Shown piece after piece: positions 7,892 through 17,256 of a stretch of 64,000 nt of DNA (position 1 is the stretch's first letter; each line of letters begins with the position of its first letter). The notes beneath the pieces are model-generated. The model made no database searches. It saw nothing but the letters and a program-made list of their open reading frames with translations, and was not told the DNA's origin. A program made the position numbers and the translations under genes. The DNA comes from Mycobacterium sp. MS1601 (GTDB lineage Bacteria; Actinomycetota; Actinomycetes; Mycobacteriales; Mycobacteriaceae): the NCBI RefSeq assembly GCF_001984215.1, contig NZ_CP019420.1, positions 806,001 to 870,000 of the forward strand, written 5' to 3'.

Positions 7892-8746
7892 GTGGCAGGA
7901 GTGAGGAAACCCGATCTCGGAATCTACGGCGTTTTCGGCAGTCACTCGATGTGGGCGCAGCTGGACCCACAGCAACTGCGGGACATCGAGGCGCTGGGCT
8001 ACGGCGCCATCTGGGCCGGCGGGTCGCCTGCCGCCGAACTGTCCTGGGTGGACAGTGTCCTGGAAGTCACCGACAAACTGCAGGTGGCCACCGGAATCGT
8101 CAATGTCTGGACCGCCGAGCCGGGGCCTACCGCGGAGTCCTTCCACCGCATCGAGCAGGCCTATCCGGGGCGATTTCTCCTCGGCATCGGTGTCGGGCAT
8201 CCCGAGGCACACACCGAGTACAAGAAACCGTACGACGCTCTGACCGAGTATCTGGATGCCCTCGATCGGCACGGCGTGCCCAAGGACCGCCGGGTGGTCG
8301 CCGCGCTGGGACCGCAGGTTCTCAAACTGTCGGCACGACGCAGCGCCGGTGCGCATCCGTACCTGACAACACCGGCGCACACCGCGCAAGCCCGTGAGCT
8401 GATCGGGCCGGAGGCCTTTCTGGCACCCGAACACAAGGTGGTACTGACCACCGACGCGGACGAAGCGCGAAACGTCGGCCGAAGGATGCTGCAGGTGTAT
8501 CTGGGCCTGGCCAACTACGTCAACAACTGGAAACGTCTCGGCTTCAGTGATGAAGACGTGGCGAAACCGGGTAGTGATTCCTTGATCGACGCCGTGATCG
8601 CCTACGGCGAGGTCGACGCCATCGCGGGGAAGCTGAAAGCTCACCTCGACGCCGGCGCCGACCATGTGCCCGTTCAGGTGCTGACCGCACCTGACAAGCT
8701 GGTACCCGCACTGGCCGAGCTCGCAGGCCCGTTGGGTCTTCGATAG
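7892..8746 (+). CDS. LLM-class F420-dependent oxidoreductase (copy 1)
   Basis: A luciferase-like TIM-barrel oxidoreductase of 284 residues, resembling the mycobacterial F420-dependent family found next to rmlB. Motifs: KPDLGIYGVFG at the N-terminus, LGYGAIWAGG, LQVATGIVNVW, YPGRFLLGIGVGHPE and RSAGAHPYLTTPAHTA. It starts at GTG 7892, since the frame upstream of this overlaps the kinase and lacks homology; with this start five residues precede KPDLG, against seven in its paralogue. GTG 7901 is an alternative. It is a tandem duplicate of the next gene. Substrate unknown. Confidence 0.88.
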   Translation: MAGVRKPDLGIYGVFGSHSMWAQLDPQQLRDIEALGYGAIWAGGSPAAELSWVDSVLEVTDKLQVATGIVNVWTAEPGPTAESFHRIEQAYPGRFLLGIGVGHPEAHTEYKKPYDALTEYLDALDRHGVPKDRRVVAALGPQVLKLSARRSAGAHPYLTTPAHTAQARELIGPEAFLAPEHKVVLTTDADEARNVGRRMLQVYLGLANYVNNWKRLGFSDEDVAKPGSDSLIDAVIAYGEVDAIAGKLKAHLDAGADHVPVQVLTAPDKLVPALAELAGPLGLR

Positions 8747-8762
8747 AGATGGGATTCCCCTG

Positions 8763-9614
8763 ATGACTGACGCCGTTTCGCTCAAGCCCGATCTGGGCCG
8801 GTTCGGGGTATGGACCGGCGGGCCGGTCACCCCGGAGCAGGCCAAAGAGATCGAGCAACTGGGCTACGGCGCAGTCTGGGTGGGCGCGTCTCCGCCCGCG
8901 GATCTGAGCTTCGTCGAACCCATGCTGGAGCAGACCTCGACTCTGCAGATCGCCACCGGCATCGTCAACATCTGGTCGGCGGACGCCGACACTGTGGCCG
9001 ACTCCTACCACCGCATCGAGAAGGCCTATCCGGGACGGTTTCTCCTCGGCATCGGCGCCGGACATCCCGAACACACCCAGGAGTACGTCAAACCGTACGA
9101 CGCGCTGGTGTCCTACCTGGATGCTCTGGACGCCAAGACCGTGCCGACCAGTCGTCGGGTGCTCGCGGCGCTGGGCCCGAAAGTGCTGAAGCTGGCCCGC
9201 GACCGCAGCGCGGGTGCCCATCCCTACCTGACCACACCGGAGCACACCGCGCAGGCGCGGGAGCTGGTCGGCAACACCGTGTACCTGGCCCCCGAGCACA
9301 AAGTGGTCTTGACCACGGATGTCGAGAAGGCGCGCGAGCTGGGCCGCAAGACCGTCGAGTTCTACCTCGGCCTGAGCAACTACGTGAACAACTGGCGCCG
9401 CCTCGGATTCACCTCCGACGACGTCGAGCAGCCCGGCAGCGACAAGCTGATCGATTCCGTGGTGGCCTACGGCACCCCGGAGGCCATCGCCGCCCGGCTC
9501 ACCGAACACCTCGACGCCGGCGCCGACCACGTCTGTGTCCAGGTGCTGGGCAGCAAGGACGAGTTGGTGCCGACGCTGGCCGAGCTCGCCGGGCCCCTGG
9601 GGCTGTCCAGCTGA
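8763..9614 (+). CDS. LLM-class F420-dependent oxidoreductase (copy 2)
   Basis: A 283-residue paralogue of the preceding gene, starting at ATG 8763. It shares the family landmarks LGYGAVWVGASP, IATGIVNIWSADADT, YPGRFLLGIGAGHPEHTQEY, RSAGAHPYLTT and YLGLSNYVNNWRRLGF. The fold binds coenzyme F420 and transfers hydride to unknown substrates. A single F420-type oxidoreductase gene sits next to rmlB in M. tuberculosis (Rv3463), so this chromosome has an extra copy. The 16-nt gap to copy 1 suggests co-transcription. Confidence 0.9.
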   Translation: MTDAVSLKPDLGRFGVWTGGPVTPEQAKEIEQLGYGAVWVGASPPADLSFVEPMLEQTSTLQIATGIVNIWSADADTVADSYHRIEKAYPGRFLLGIGAGHPEHTQEYVKPYDALVSYLDALDAKTVPTSRRVLAALGPKVLKLARDRSAGAHPYLTTPEHTAQARELVGNTVYLAPEHKVVLTTDVEKARELGRKTVEFYLGLSNYVNNWRRLGFTSDDVEQPGSDKLIDSVVAYGTPEAIAARLTEHLDAGADHVCVQVLGSKDELVPTLAELAGPLGLSS

Positions 9615-9674
9615 GCCATTGAGCCTGCCGCTTCCTCCCCTGGGCTCGCCCCTCGCCCACCTCGTCGATCAGGC

Positions 9675-10673
<999 letters not shown>

Positions 10674-10674
10674 C

Positions 10675-11295
10675 ATGGTGTTTCGTGAGCTCAGGGTGCC
10701 GGGCGCGTGGGAGATCATCCCGACGCTGCGTCACGACGATCGCGGCACGTTCTTCGAGTGGTTCACCGACCACGAGTTCAGCGCCACGTTGGGACACCGG
10801 TTCGACCTACGCCAGGCCAACTGTTCGGTGTCCTCGGCAGGTGTGGTGCGCGGTCTGCACTACAGCGACGTGCCACCCGGGCAGGCCAAGTATGTGACGT
10901 GCGTGCATGGTGCGGTGTTCGACGTGGTGGTCGACGTCCGGGTGGGCTCCCCCACGTTCGGGCTGTGGGATGCGGTGATGCTGGATGACCACGAACATCG
11001 CTCGGTGTACCTTGCCGACGGATTGGCACACGGATTCCTTGCCCTGCATGATGATTCGAAGGTGATGTACCTCTGTTCCTCCGAGTACGCCCCCGACCGC
11101 GAGCACACCGTGTCACCTCTTGATCCCAGCCTGGGTATCGAGTGGCCGACGACGGTGTTCGGCGCGGAATGGGTGCTCTCGGACCGCGATCGCGACGCGC
11201 CGAGCCTGGAGCAGGCCCGCCAGGCGGGCATCCTGCCCACCTGGGCGGCGACACGGGAATTCACCGAGGCGCTGCGCAACCGGTTACGGGACTGA
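10675..11295 (+). CDS. rmlC: dTDP-4-dehydrorhamnose 3,5-epimerase
   Basis: RmlC epimerises C3 and C5 of the keto sugar made by RmlB. The cupin-fold product of 206 residues shows DDRGTFFEWF, NCSVSSAGVVRGLHYSDVP with the catalytic His, KYVTCVHGAVFDVVVDVRVG, and GLAHGFLALHDDSKVMY. The ATG at 10675 begins MVFRELRVPGAW, the family start. An in-frame upstream start at 10663 would overlap rmlB and is not needed. rmlC ends 5 nt from the convergent SDR gene. Confidence 0.96.
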   Translation: MVFRELRVPGAWEIIPTLRHDDRGTFFEWFTDHEFSATLGHRFDLRQANCSVSSAGVVRGLHYSDVPPGQAKYVTCVHGAVFDVVVDVRVGSPTFGLWDAVMLDDHEHRSVYLADGLAHGFLALHDDSKVMYLCSSEYAPDREHTVSPLDPSLGIEWPTTVFGAEWVLSDRDRDAPSLEQARQAGILPTWAATREFTEALRNRLRD

Positions 11296-11300
11296 GGAAC

Positions 11301-12050
11301 TCAGAGCATCACATCTCCGGAGTTCGGCCCCAGGGTCTGGCCCACGTACAGATTGCCGCCCGGGTCGCTGGCCAGCAGGACCGCCGACGGAGCCACTTCG
11401 TCCGGGATTCCCGACCGGCCCAGTGGCAGGCCGGCCGCTTTCCCGGCCAGGGTCTGCGGGTCCAGGTCGCGGACGAAAGAGGTGTCGACGGGTCCCGGCG
11501 CGATGGCATTGACCAGGATGTTTTCCCGGGCGAGTTCACGTCCCAGCGACTTGGTGAGTCCGATGACCCCGGCCTTCGCCGCGGCATACGGAGCAAAACG
11601 CTCACCACCCATCTGGCCCACCTGGCTGGCGATGTTGATGATGCGACCGCCGCCGCGGCGGCGCATCACCGGCACCACGGCCTGGCAGGCGTTGAAGACC
11701 CCGGTGAGGTTGATCGCGAGGTTGAGCTCCCACAGCGTCGCGCTGATCTCGTCGAGCGGGGCCTCGTGGATGAAGCCGGCGCTGTTGACCAGGATGTCCA
11801 CTGCGCCCGTTCGTGATTCCACACCCGCCAGCACCGCACGCACCGAGTGGCGGTCGGTGACGTCGATGGGCGCCCGCCATGCTCCCGGGACCTCCGGTGA
11901 TTCACCGTCGGCGCCGTAGGCTCGGTCGGCCATCGTCACCGCGGCCCCCTCCGCGATGAAGGCGTGCGCTATGGCCCGCCCGATTCCACCTGCCCCTCCG
12001 ATCACCACCGCGGAGCGGCCTGCGAGCAGCGGTTCACGATCCGACTTCAC
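11301..12050 (-). CDS. SDR-family NAD(P)-dependent oxidoreductase
   Basis: A 249-residue classical short-chain dehydrogenase. It has the GGAGGIGRA cofactor motif near residue 18, NSAG, catalytic Ser in NIASQVGQMGG and the YAAAKAG Tyr/Lys pair. It starts at GTG 12050, overlapping the stop of the upstream epimerase-like gene by four bases (GTGA). It is the last gene of the eight-gene minus-strand operon that begins with the NCS1 permease. The substrate is probably an alcohol or hydroxy acid arising from the imported compound, but the sequence does not say. Confidence 0.88.
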   Translation of the reverse strand: MKSDREPLLAGRSAVVIGGAGGIGRAIAHAFIAEGAAVTMADRAYGADGESPEVPGAWRAPIDVTDRHSVRAVLAGVESRTGAVDILVNSAGFIHEAPLDEISATLWELNLAINLTGVFNACQAVVPVMRRRGGGRIINIASQVGQMGGERFAPYAAAKAGVIGLTKSLGRELARENILVNAIAPGPVDTSFVRDLDPQTLAGKAAGLPLGRSGIPDEVAPSAVLLASDPGGNLYVGQTLGPNSGDVML

Positions 12051-12886
12051 AAGGTCTCCAGTATCTGCCGGATTCCCTCGTCCAGCGATGTCATGGTCGG
12101 TTGCCCGGTGTCGCGCAACAGAGGCGTGACATCGAAGGCGCAGGGATACGGCGGCGGGGCGGCCGCCGATTCGTCGAGAACGATCGTCGATCTCGAGAGT
12201 GCTTCTCGTACAACCGTTTCTGCAATCACCCGATGATTCTCCACCCGCTCCACCAGCTCATAACAGGCGGCGGGTTCGGCCACCTCCACCAAACCGGCCA
12301 GCAGCGTGCCGCAGTCGTCGATGTGGACCAGGGGTTCGACGGCGCGAGGATCGACCACCACCGGGTCGCCGCCGCGCGCTCGAGCGATCATCTCCATGAT
12401 GGGGTTCGAGGTGACCCGGCCTGATCCGTACACCGATCCGACCCGCACCGACGTCCAGCGCCGGCGGCCCTGACGGCGGTAGTAGTCGAGCAGGTCCTCA
12501 CCGAATCGCTTGGTGACGGCATAGATCGAGTCCGGTCCGGCGTTCTCCGACGTGCCGTCCGCATAGGCGGCCACGGACGCGGCGTAGACCACGGTCGGCA
12601 CCTCGGCACGGTGACTCGCCGCCAGCACGTTCGCGGTGCCGACACAGTTGATGTCGACCACGGCGGCTGGATCGTCGGCCAACAGCATGGGCCCGGACAC
12701 GCCACCGAGGTGCACCACCGCGTCGGGAGCACCTGCGCCGATCGCGGCGCTCACCGAGCGGGTGTCACGCAGATCCAGTCCGTCGGCGATGTCGGTGCCG
12801 ATGACATGGTGCCCTCGTTGGCGGAGCGTGCGGGTCACGCGTGAGCCGACGAATCCTGCTACACCGGTGACGAATACGGTGGCCAT
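12047..12886 (-). CDS. NAD-dependent epimerase/dehydratase family protein
   Basis: A 279-residue extended SDR. The N-terminus MATVFVTGVAGFVGSR holds the TGxxGFxG nucleotide motif, VVHLGGVSG follows, and YAVTK is the catalytic pair. It resembles uronate dehydrogenase and NAD-epimerase-like sugar enzymes. The long open frame continuing upstream to 13489 is a shadow of the ABC permease; the ATG at 12886 overlaps the permease stop by one base. Sugar or other substrate unknown. Confidence 0.85.
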   Translation of the reverse strand: MATVFVTGVAGFVGSRVTRTLRQRGHHVIGTDIADGLDLRDTRSVSAAIGAGAPDAVVHLGGVSGPMLLADDPAAVVDINCVGTANVLAASHRAEVPTVVYAASVAAYADGTSENAGPDSIYAVTKRFGEDLLDYYRRQGRRRWTSVRVGSVYGSGRVTSNPIMEMIARARGGDPVVVDPRAVEPLVHIDDCGTLLAGLVEVAEPAACYELVERVENHRVIAETVVREALSRSTIVLDESAAAPPPYPCAFDVTPLLRDTGQPTMTSLDEGIRQILETL

Positions 12887-13707
12887 CAATGCTCCGCGCG
12901 TTCGCGCCATGGGAAGGCCCGACGTTCGATCAACGTCAGCACGTAGTTGCTCAGGAGCCCCAGCACACCGATCACCGCGGCAGCGGCGATCATATCGCCG
13001 ACCCGGAACCAGATCCTCGAGAAGTTGATCAGGTAGCCCAGGCCGCTGTCGGCGGCGATGAACTCCGCACCCACCACCAGGAACCACGCGGTGGCCAGCG
13101 CCAGCCGGATCCCCACCAGGACCTGCGGGGCGATACCTCGCACCGTGACGAACCGATAGCTCTGCAGACGCGACATACCGAGGGTCTGCGCGGCGCGCAG
13201 CAGCAGTGGGTCGATCCCGCGGATCGCCTCCACGGTGGTGACGTACACGAAGAAGAACGTACTGAACGCGATCAGCATGATCTTCGACCCTTCGCCGATA
13301 CCGAACCACAGGATGAAGATGGGCAGCAGTGCGAGTGTGGGGACCGGACGCAACACCTCGATCACCGGGTCGATCAGCACGTCGAAGATCCTGGCCGACG
13401 TGGTCAACAGTGCCATCGCCACGGCCAGCGGCACCGCGATGGCCAGCCCGGCGAACACCCGGCCCGAGGACGCGGCGATCCCCGCCCACAACTGACCGTC
13501 GGCCGACAGTCGCATCAGCGCCTGCCCCACGGCTGCCGGCGAGGGCACCAACATGCCGTTGTAGAAACCGATCCGGTCGTTGATCACCGCGACGGCCTGC
13601 CAGAGCGCCACCAGCGCCACCAGTGTGAGCCCCTTGGCCGGAACGCGGATGCCGGATCGACGAGCCGAGATCCCGGGGGCCTGCACCGCGGGTGCTTCAC
13701 GCAACAT
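12886..13707 (-). CDS. ABC transporter permease (SsuC/TauC/NrtB type)
   Basis: A 273-residue inner-membrane permease with about six hydrophobic segments. The EAA cytoplasmic loop (EAIRGIDPLLLRAAQTLGMS, then RFVTVRGIAPQVL) contacts the ATPase. The family imports sulfonates, nitrate, taurine, pyrimidine precursors and similar small anions. The ATG at 13707 is chosen over an upstream start at 13806 because the first 33 codons there are Arg/Cys-rich antisense of the ATPase end. It overlaps the ATPase stop by 11 nt. Confidence 0.92.
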   Translation of the reverse strand: MLREAPAVQAPGISARRSGIRVPAKGLTLVALVALWQAVAVINDRIGFYNGMLVPSPAAVGQALMRLSADGQLWAGIAASSGRVFAGLAIAVPLAVAMALLTTSARIFDVLIDPVIEVLRPVPTLALLPIFILWFGIGEGSKIMLIAFSTFFFVYVTTVEAIRGIDPLLLRAAQTLGMSRLQSYRFVTVRGIAPQVLVGIRLALATAWFLVVGAEFIAADSGLGYLINFSRIWFRVGDMIAAAAVIGVLGLLSNYVLTLIERRAFPWRERAEH

Positions 13708-14482
13708 GGCGGCCTTCCTGCGGCGCGGCCGCCGCCTGCAACGCGCTGCGCACTGTCCGTTCCAGTTCGACGAACTCGTCGGACAGGTTGTCGCGCGGCC
13801 GGTCAAGGGGGTTGGTGATCAGCCTGGGCGCACAATCCGGATGTGCGCCCAGAACCAGGATGCGATCCGAGAGTGCCACCGCTTCCTCGACGCTGTGGGT
13901 GACGAAGAGCACCGTGCAGCGCTGTTGCTGCCAGACGGTCAACAGATCGTTCTGCATGCGTTCGCGTGTCTGCGCGTCGAGGGCCCCGAAGGGTTCGTCC
14001 ATCAGGATCACCTCGGGATCGTTGATCAGGGTGCGGGCGATCGCGACGCGTTGCCGCATGCCGCCGGAGAGTTCTCTGGGAAACATGGACCGCTGCTCAT
14101 ACAGCCCCACCCGGCGCAGCACATCGTCGACCCGGACGCGCCGCTGCTCGGCGGGCAAGCGCCGCACCCGGGGGCCCAGTTCCACGTTCTGCTCGACGGT
14201 GAACCACGGGAACAGCGCGTACTGCTGGAACACCACACCGCGGTCGGGACCGGGACCCTTGATCGGCCGGTCTCCCACCCGGATCGTTCCGCCGGTGGGC
14301 CGGGCAAAGCCCGCAACCAAATTCAACAGCGTGGACTTTCCGCAGCCGCTGGGCCCGAGGACACAGAGGAACTCATTCGGCGCCACTGTGAGCGAGAGAT
14401 CGTCGAGCACCGTTGTGGTGACGTTGCTGCGGGAGGTGAACTGCTGCCGCACCCGGTCGAAGGTCAAGGCGGCGTGTGACAT
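13697..14482 (-). CDS. ABC transporter ATP-binding protein (SsuB/TauB/NrtD type)
   Basis: A 261-residue ATPase. Walker A GPSGCGKST, Q-loop FQQYALFPW, signature LSGGMRQRVAIART, Walker B VILMDEP and the H-loop THSVEEAV are all present. The start used is the ATG at 14482 (MSHAALTFDRVRQQF); the open frame continues upstream without homology. It forms a complete importer with the permease and the lipoprotein-like binding protein next to it. Confidence 0.94.
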   Translation of the reverse strand: MSHAALTFDRVRQQFTSRSNVTTTVLDDLSLTVAPNEFLCVLGPSGCGKSTLLNLVAGFARPTGGTIRVGDRPIKGPGPDRGVVFQQYALFPWFTVEQNVELGPRVRRLPAEQRRVRVDDVLRRVGLYEQRSMFPRELSGGMRQRVAIARTLINDPEVILMDEPFGALDAQTRERMQNDLLTVWQQQRCTVLFVTHSVEEAVALSDRILVLGAHPDCAPRLITNPLDRPRDNLSDEFVELERTVRSALQAAAAPQEGRHVA

Positions 14483-14505
14483 CGGATGCTCCTGAAGTGT
14501 CTGTG

Positions 14506-15558
14506 TCAGATCTGGACGGCGTCGGGATCGAGTGTTTCGAACAGCGTGAAGTCGGTCAGGTCCAGGGGATTCCAGCTCTGGCGCAGGAACTGCTGCTGCG
14601 GAGCGGCAGCCCAGGTCAGGTAGTCGGTCCAGCCCGCGACGAACCGTTGATCGATCACCGAGTCGTAGCTGTTGGCCTGCAGGATCGGCAGCAACTGGTC
14701 CTCGGGAATGTCGAGTGGCCCTGCGATCACCGTGGCAGCCGCCGGGGTGTCGGCGTTGATGGCCTCGGTGGCGGCCAGGCACGCGCGCATCACGGCGGTG
14801 ATGACCTCGGGCGACTGCTCCATGAACGGCGCCGATGCCGTCAGTCCCGTGGTGAGGTACAGCCAGTCCACCGGGGTCTCCACCCCGGTGATGAAGGACC
14901 GGTTACCGGTGAAGTACTTCGTCCCGCCACTATCGACAGCATTCCCGATGAAGGGCTCCCAGCATGCCATCGCGTCGATGTCACCTCGCAGCAGTGCCGA
15001 CATCTGTTCCGGCGGTTCGAGATTGACAAACTCGATCGCGTTGAAGTCCACTCCGTTGGCCGCGGCCATGTTCAGCACTGCCAGTTCCACAGCGGCGCCC
15101 TTGTACATCCCCATGCGTTTGCCCGCCAGCTCGGCGGGGCTGCTGATGCCGGAGTCGGCCGCCAGCACCACACCCTGGGTATTGGAGATCTCGGAGAGCT
15201 TCATCAGCCAGCTGAAGTCGACATTCTGTTCCCGCAGCGACGCCACCATGTCCACGGTGGCCGACATCAGACCGATCTCCCCGCTGGCGGCCAGACTCGG
15301 AAGATCTGGGCCGTTGACGATGTAGCTGACCTCGACGTCGAGACCCTCCTGCTCGAACAGACCGGTCTCGGCGGCGTAGACCAGCTGTGCGGAGTGTTGG
15401 GGGTCCTTGACGCTCCATATCGTCACCTGCCCCGAACCACCCGAACCGCTGCTCGAACCGCCGGCGCAGGCGGACAACCCGATGGGCGCCGCGGCCGCGG
15501 CGCCCAGAAGTGCGGCCCCGCGGAAGAAGGAACGTCGGGAAAACGGATCACCGATCAT
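14506..15558 (-). CDS. ABC substrate-binding protein, Tat-exported lipoprotein
   Basis: A 350-residue NMT1/nitrate-sulfonate-type binding protein. The N-terminus has a twin-arginine signal (RRSFFRGAALLGAAAAAP), followed by a lipobox (LSAC) with the lipidated Cys near residue 30 and a Gly/Ser linker. The mature part binds small ligands (TIWSVKDPQHSAQLVYAAE, ASGEIGLMSATVDMVASL). The ATG at 15558 gives the correct signal; the longer frame to 15711 would bury it. Ligand unknown; neighbours suggest a nitrogen heterocycle or its breakdown product. Confidence 0.9.
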   Translation of the reverse strand: MIGDPFSRRSFFRGAALLGAAAAAPIGLSACAGGSSSGSGGSGQVTIWSVKDPQHSAQLVYAAETGLFEQEGLDVEVSYIVNGPDLPSLAASGEIGLMSATVDMVASLREQNVDFSWLMKLSEISNTQGVVLAADSGISSPAELAGKRMGMYKGAAVELAVLNMAAANGVDFNAIEFVNLEPPEQMSALLRGDIDAMACWEPFIGNAVDSGGTKYFTGNRSFITGVETPVDWLYLTTGLTASAPFMEQSPEVITAVMRACLAATEAINADTPAAATVIAGPLDIPEDQLLPILQANSYDSVIDQRFVAGWTDYLTWAAAPQQQFLRQSWNPLDLTDFTLFETLDPDAVQI

Positions 15559-15559
15559 G

Positions 15560-16540
15560 TCAGACACCGGCTTTCGCGAGTGCCGTATCGCTACCGGTTT
15601 CGAAGGACTCGTGATTGTCCAGCCACCATCGCGCGATGTCGGCGCGCGGGGCAACCCAGACGTCACCGAGGGAGAGCACGTACTCGAGAAACATCCGCAG
15701 GGCGGATGCACGGTTGGCCTGCCCCATCCAGTGGGCGTGGACGCCGATGGTCATCATCTTCGGATGCGTCTGGCCCTCCATCCGGAGGTAGTCGATTCCG
15801 TGCTTGCAGTTCTCGAAGAAGTCGCGAGGTTCGGAGTATCCCTGCGCGATCACGAAGCGGTGGTCGTTGTACACGCTGCTGTAGGGCAGGACAAGATGTC
15901 GCTTGTCCCCCACGGTGGTGAAGTAAGGGACGTCATCGGCCACCGAATCCGAGTCGTACCAGAACCCACCCTCCTCGACGACGAGTTCCCGGGTGTTGGT
16001 GGATCCACTGTGGCGCGACTGCCAGCCGACCGGACGCCGGCCCACAGCCGATTCGATCATCTCCACCGCGGCCGCGATACGTTCGCGCTCCTCCTCGCGG
16101 GACAACAGCCAGGCTTCCTCCCACCGCCAGCCGTGTGAACTGGCCTCGTGATCCGACTCCCCCACGTAGGCGGCCAGTTCCCGGTTGCGGTCGAAAGCGA
16201 CGGCACAGCCGGAGAAGGTGGCACGGACACCGAGGTCGTCGACAAGTCTTTGCAAACGCCAAATTCCAGCCCTGCCACCGAATTCCGCGACAGACTCCGC
16301 AGCCAGGTCCCGGTAGCGGTGGTCGACCTCATAGGGAAACTCGAAGATTCGGTCGTTGCGTCGATCCCCGGAAGGCCAGGATCGTTCCGCGCCGGTCTCG
16401 AAGTTGATCACCAGCGCCAGGGCCACCTTGGCGTTGTGCGGCCAGCGCGCGCGGACACCGTGCCGGCCGTAGCCGAGGAGGTCGCGGGTGGGACCGGGGG
16501 TGGGTTGGTCAGCCCACGGCAGGCTGCGGGGGTTGTGCAT
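15560..16540 (-). CDS. PuuE-type polysaccharide deacetylase / allantoinase-like hydrolase
   Basis: A 326-residue NodB-fold protein. The N-terminus (LLGYGRHGVRARWPHNAKVA, then INFETGAERS) and later SSHGWRWEE and GVHAHWMGQANR match the PuuE branch, which includes metal-independent allantoinase and related amidohydrolases, rather than chitin deacetylases; there is no signal peptide. Next to an NCS1 permease and an AroM/racemase-like protein, a role in ureide or hydantoin ring opening is likely but not proven. The start ATG at 16540 is preceded by GAGAGGA. Confidence 0.85.
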   Translation of the reverse strand: MHNPRSLPWADQPTPGPTRDLLGYGRHGVRARWPHNAKVALALVINFETGAERSWPSGDRRNDRIFEFPYEVDHRYRDLAAESVAEFGGRAGIWRLQRLVDDLGVRATFSGCAVAFDRNRELAAYVGESDHEASSHGWRWEEAWLLSREEERERIAAAVEMIESAVGRRPVGWQSRHSGSTNTRELVVEEGGFWYDSDSVADDVPYFTTVGDKRHLVLPYSSVYNDHRFVIAQGYSEPRDFFENCKHGIDYLRMEGQTHPKMMTIGVHAHWMGQANRASALRMFLEYVLSLGDVWVAPRADIARWWLDNHESFETGSDTALAKAGV

Positions 16541-16569
16541 GAAGACGTTCCTCTCGATCGGGTTGAGTG

Positions 16570-17256
16570 TCAGATGGGGGTGACCAGCGCGGCTACGGCA
16601 TGCCCGGTGACGGAGCGCGCCGAGATCACCGGGAGCCGGCTCGCCGCAGCCGCATGCGCCTCGGCCGCGCCGAAGCCAAAGCAGTCGAGAACTATTGCTC
16701 GTGAATTGCTTTCGCGGGCGCTTCGGGAAATCTCGGCCAGGTGTACCGCAGTGTCGTCACGGTTGGGAGCCACAGCGCTCACCCGTGGGCTGAAGCCCGC
16801 GTGACTCCAGTGTTTGGCCGCGTGTTCCCGCTGGCCCGGGTGTGGCACCACCACATCGATGGATCCCTCGGTGATCACCGACGCGGTGAACGCCGGTACC
16901 AGCGTGGGCGGTTCGACAAGGGGTACCGGCGCTGTGAACCGACCGAGGTCGGCGGCGCACAGCACCGCGATCAGATCAGCGCCGGCTGTGGCGAGGGTGT
17001 CGATGGCACGCTGGGCGTGCGGCCGGATGTCGTTGCGCGGCACGTCTATCGACAGTGCCCCGGTCACCGGGATGTGGACGGGGTAGTCGCCGTCGGGCCG
17101 GTGCAGCAGGGCCGCCTCGTCGTCGGACAGCTCGTCGAGCGCACCGGCCACCACCACTGGGATGTCGCGGTCGAGCAGACCGGTGACCACGGACTGGAGG
17201 GCGGTTCTGCTTCGCCGGCCCAGGACGGCGAGGCCGACTGTCACGGGGGCGGTCAT
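16570..17256 (-). CDS. AroM-family / Asp-Glu racemase-like protein
   Basis: A 228-residue protein of AroM type. The N-terminus VGLAVLGRRSRTALQSVV, the segment AGALDELSDDEAALL, DYPVHIPVTG, GADLIAVLCAADLGRF, PLVEPPTLVPA and the C-terminal IVLDCFGFG follow the AroM pattern. Such proteins share the two-cysteine Asp/Glu/hydantoin racemase fold; Cys residues stand in VLCAAD and LDCFGF. It starts at ATG 17256, overlapping the permease stop by 4 nt. Biochemistry of AroM proteins is largely unknown; a racemase role in this operon is an inference. Confidence 0.75.
   Translation of the reverse strand: MTAPVTVGLAVLGRRSRTALQSVVTGLLDRDIPVVVAGALDELSDDEAALLHRPDGDYPVHIPVTGALSIDVPRNDIRPHAQRAIDTLATAGADLIAVLCAADLGRFTAPVPLVEPPTLVPAFTASVITEGSIDVVVPHPGQREHAAKHWSHAGFSPRVSAVAPNRDDTAVHLAEISRSARESNSRAIVLDCFGFGAAEAHAAAASRLPVISARSVTGHAVAALVTPI

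Noticed and set aside
12887..13489. N-terminal extension of the epimerase-like gene
   Set aside because: Reads through the ABC permease in another frame; the SDR nucleotide motif starts only at the ATG at 12886.
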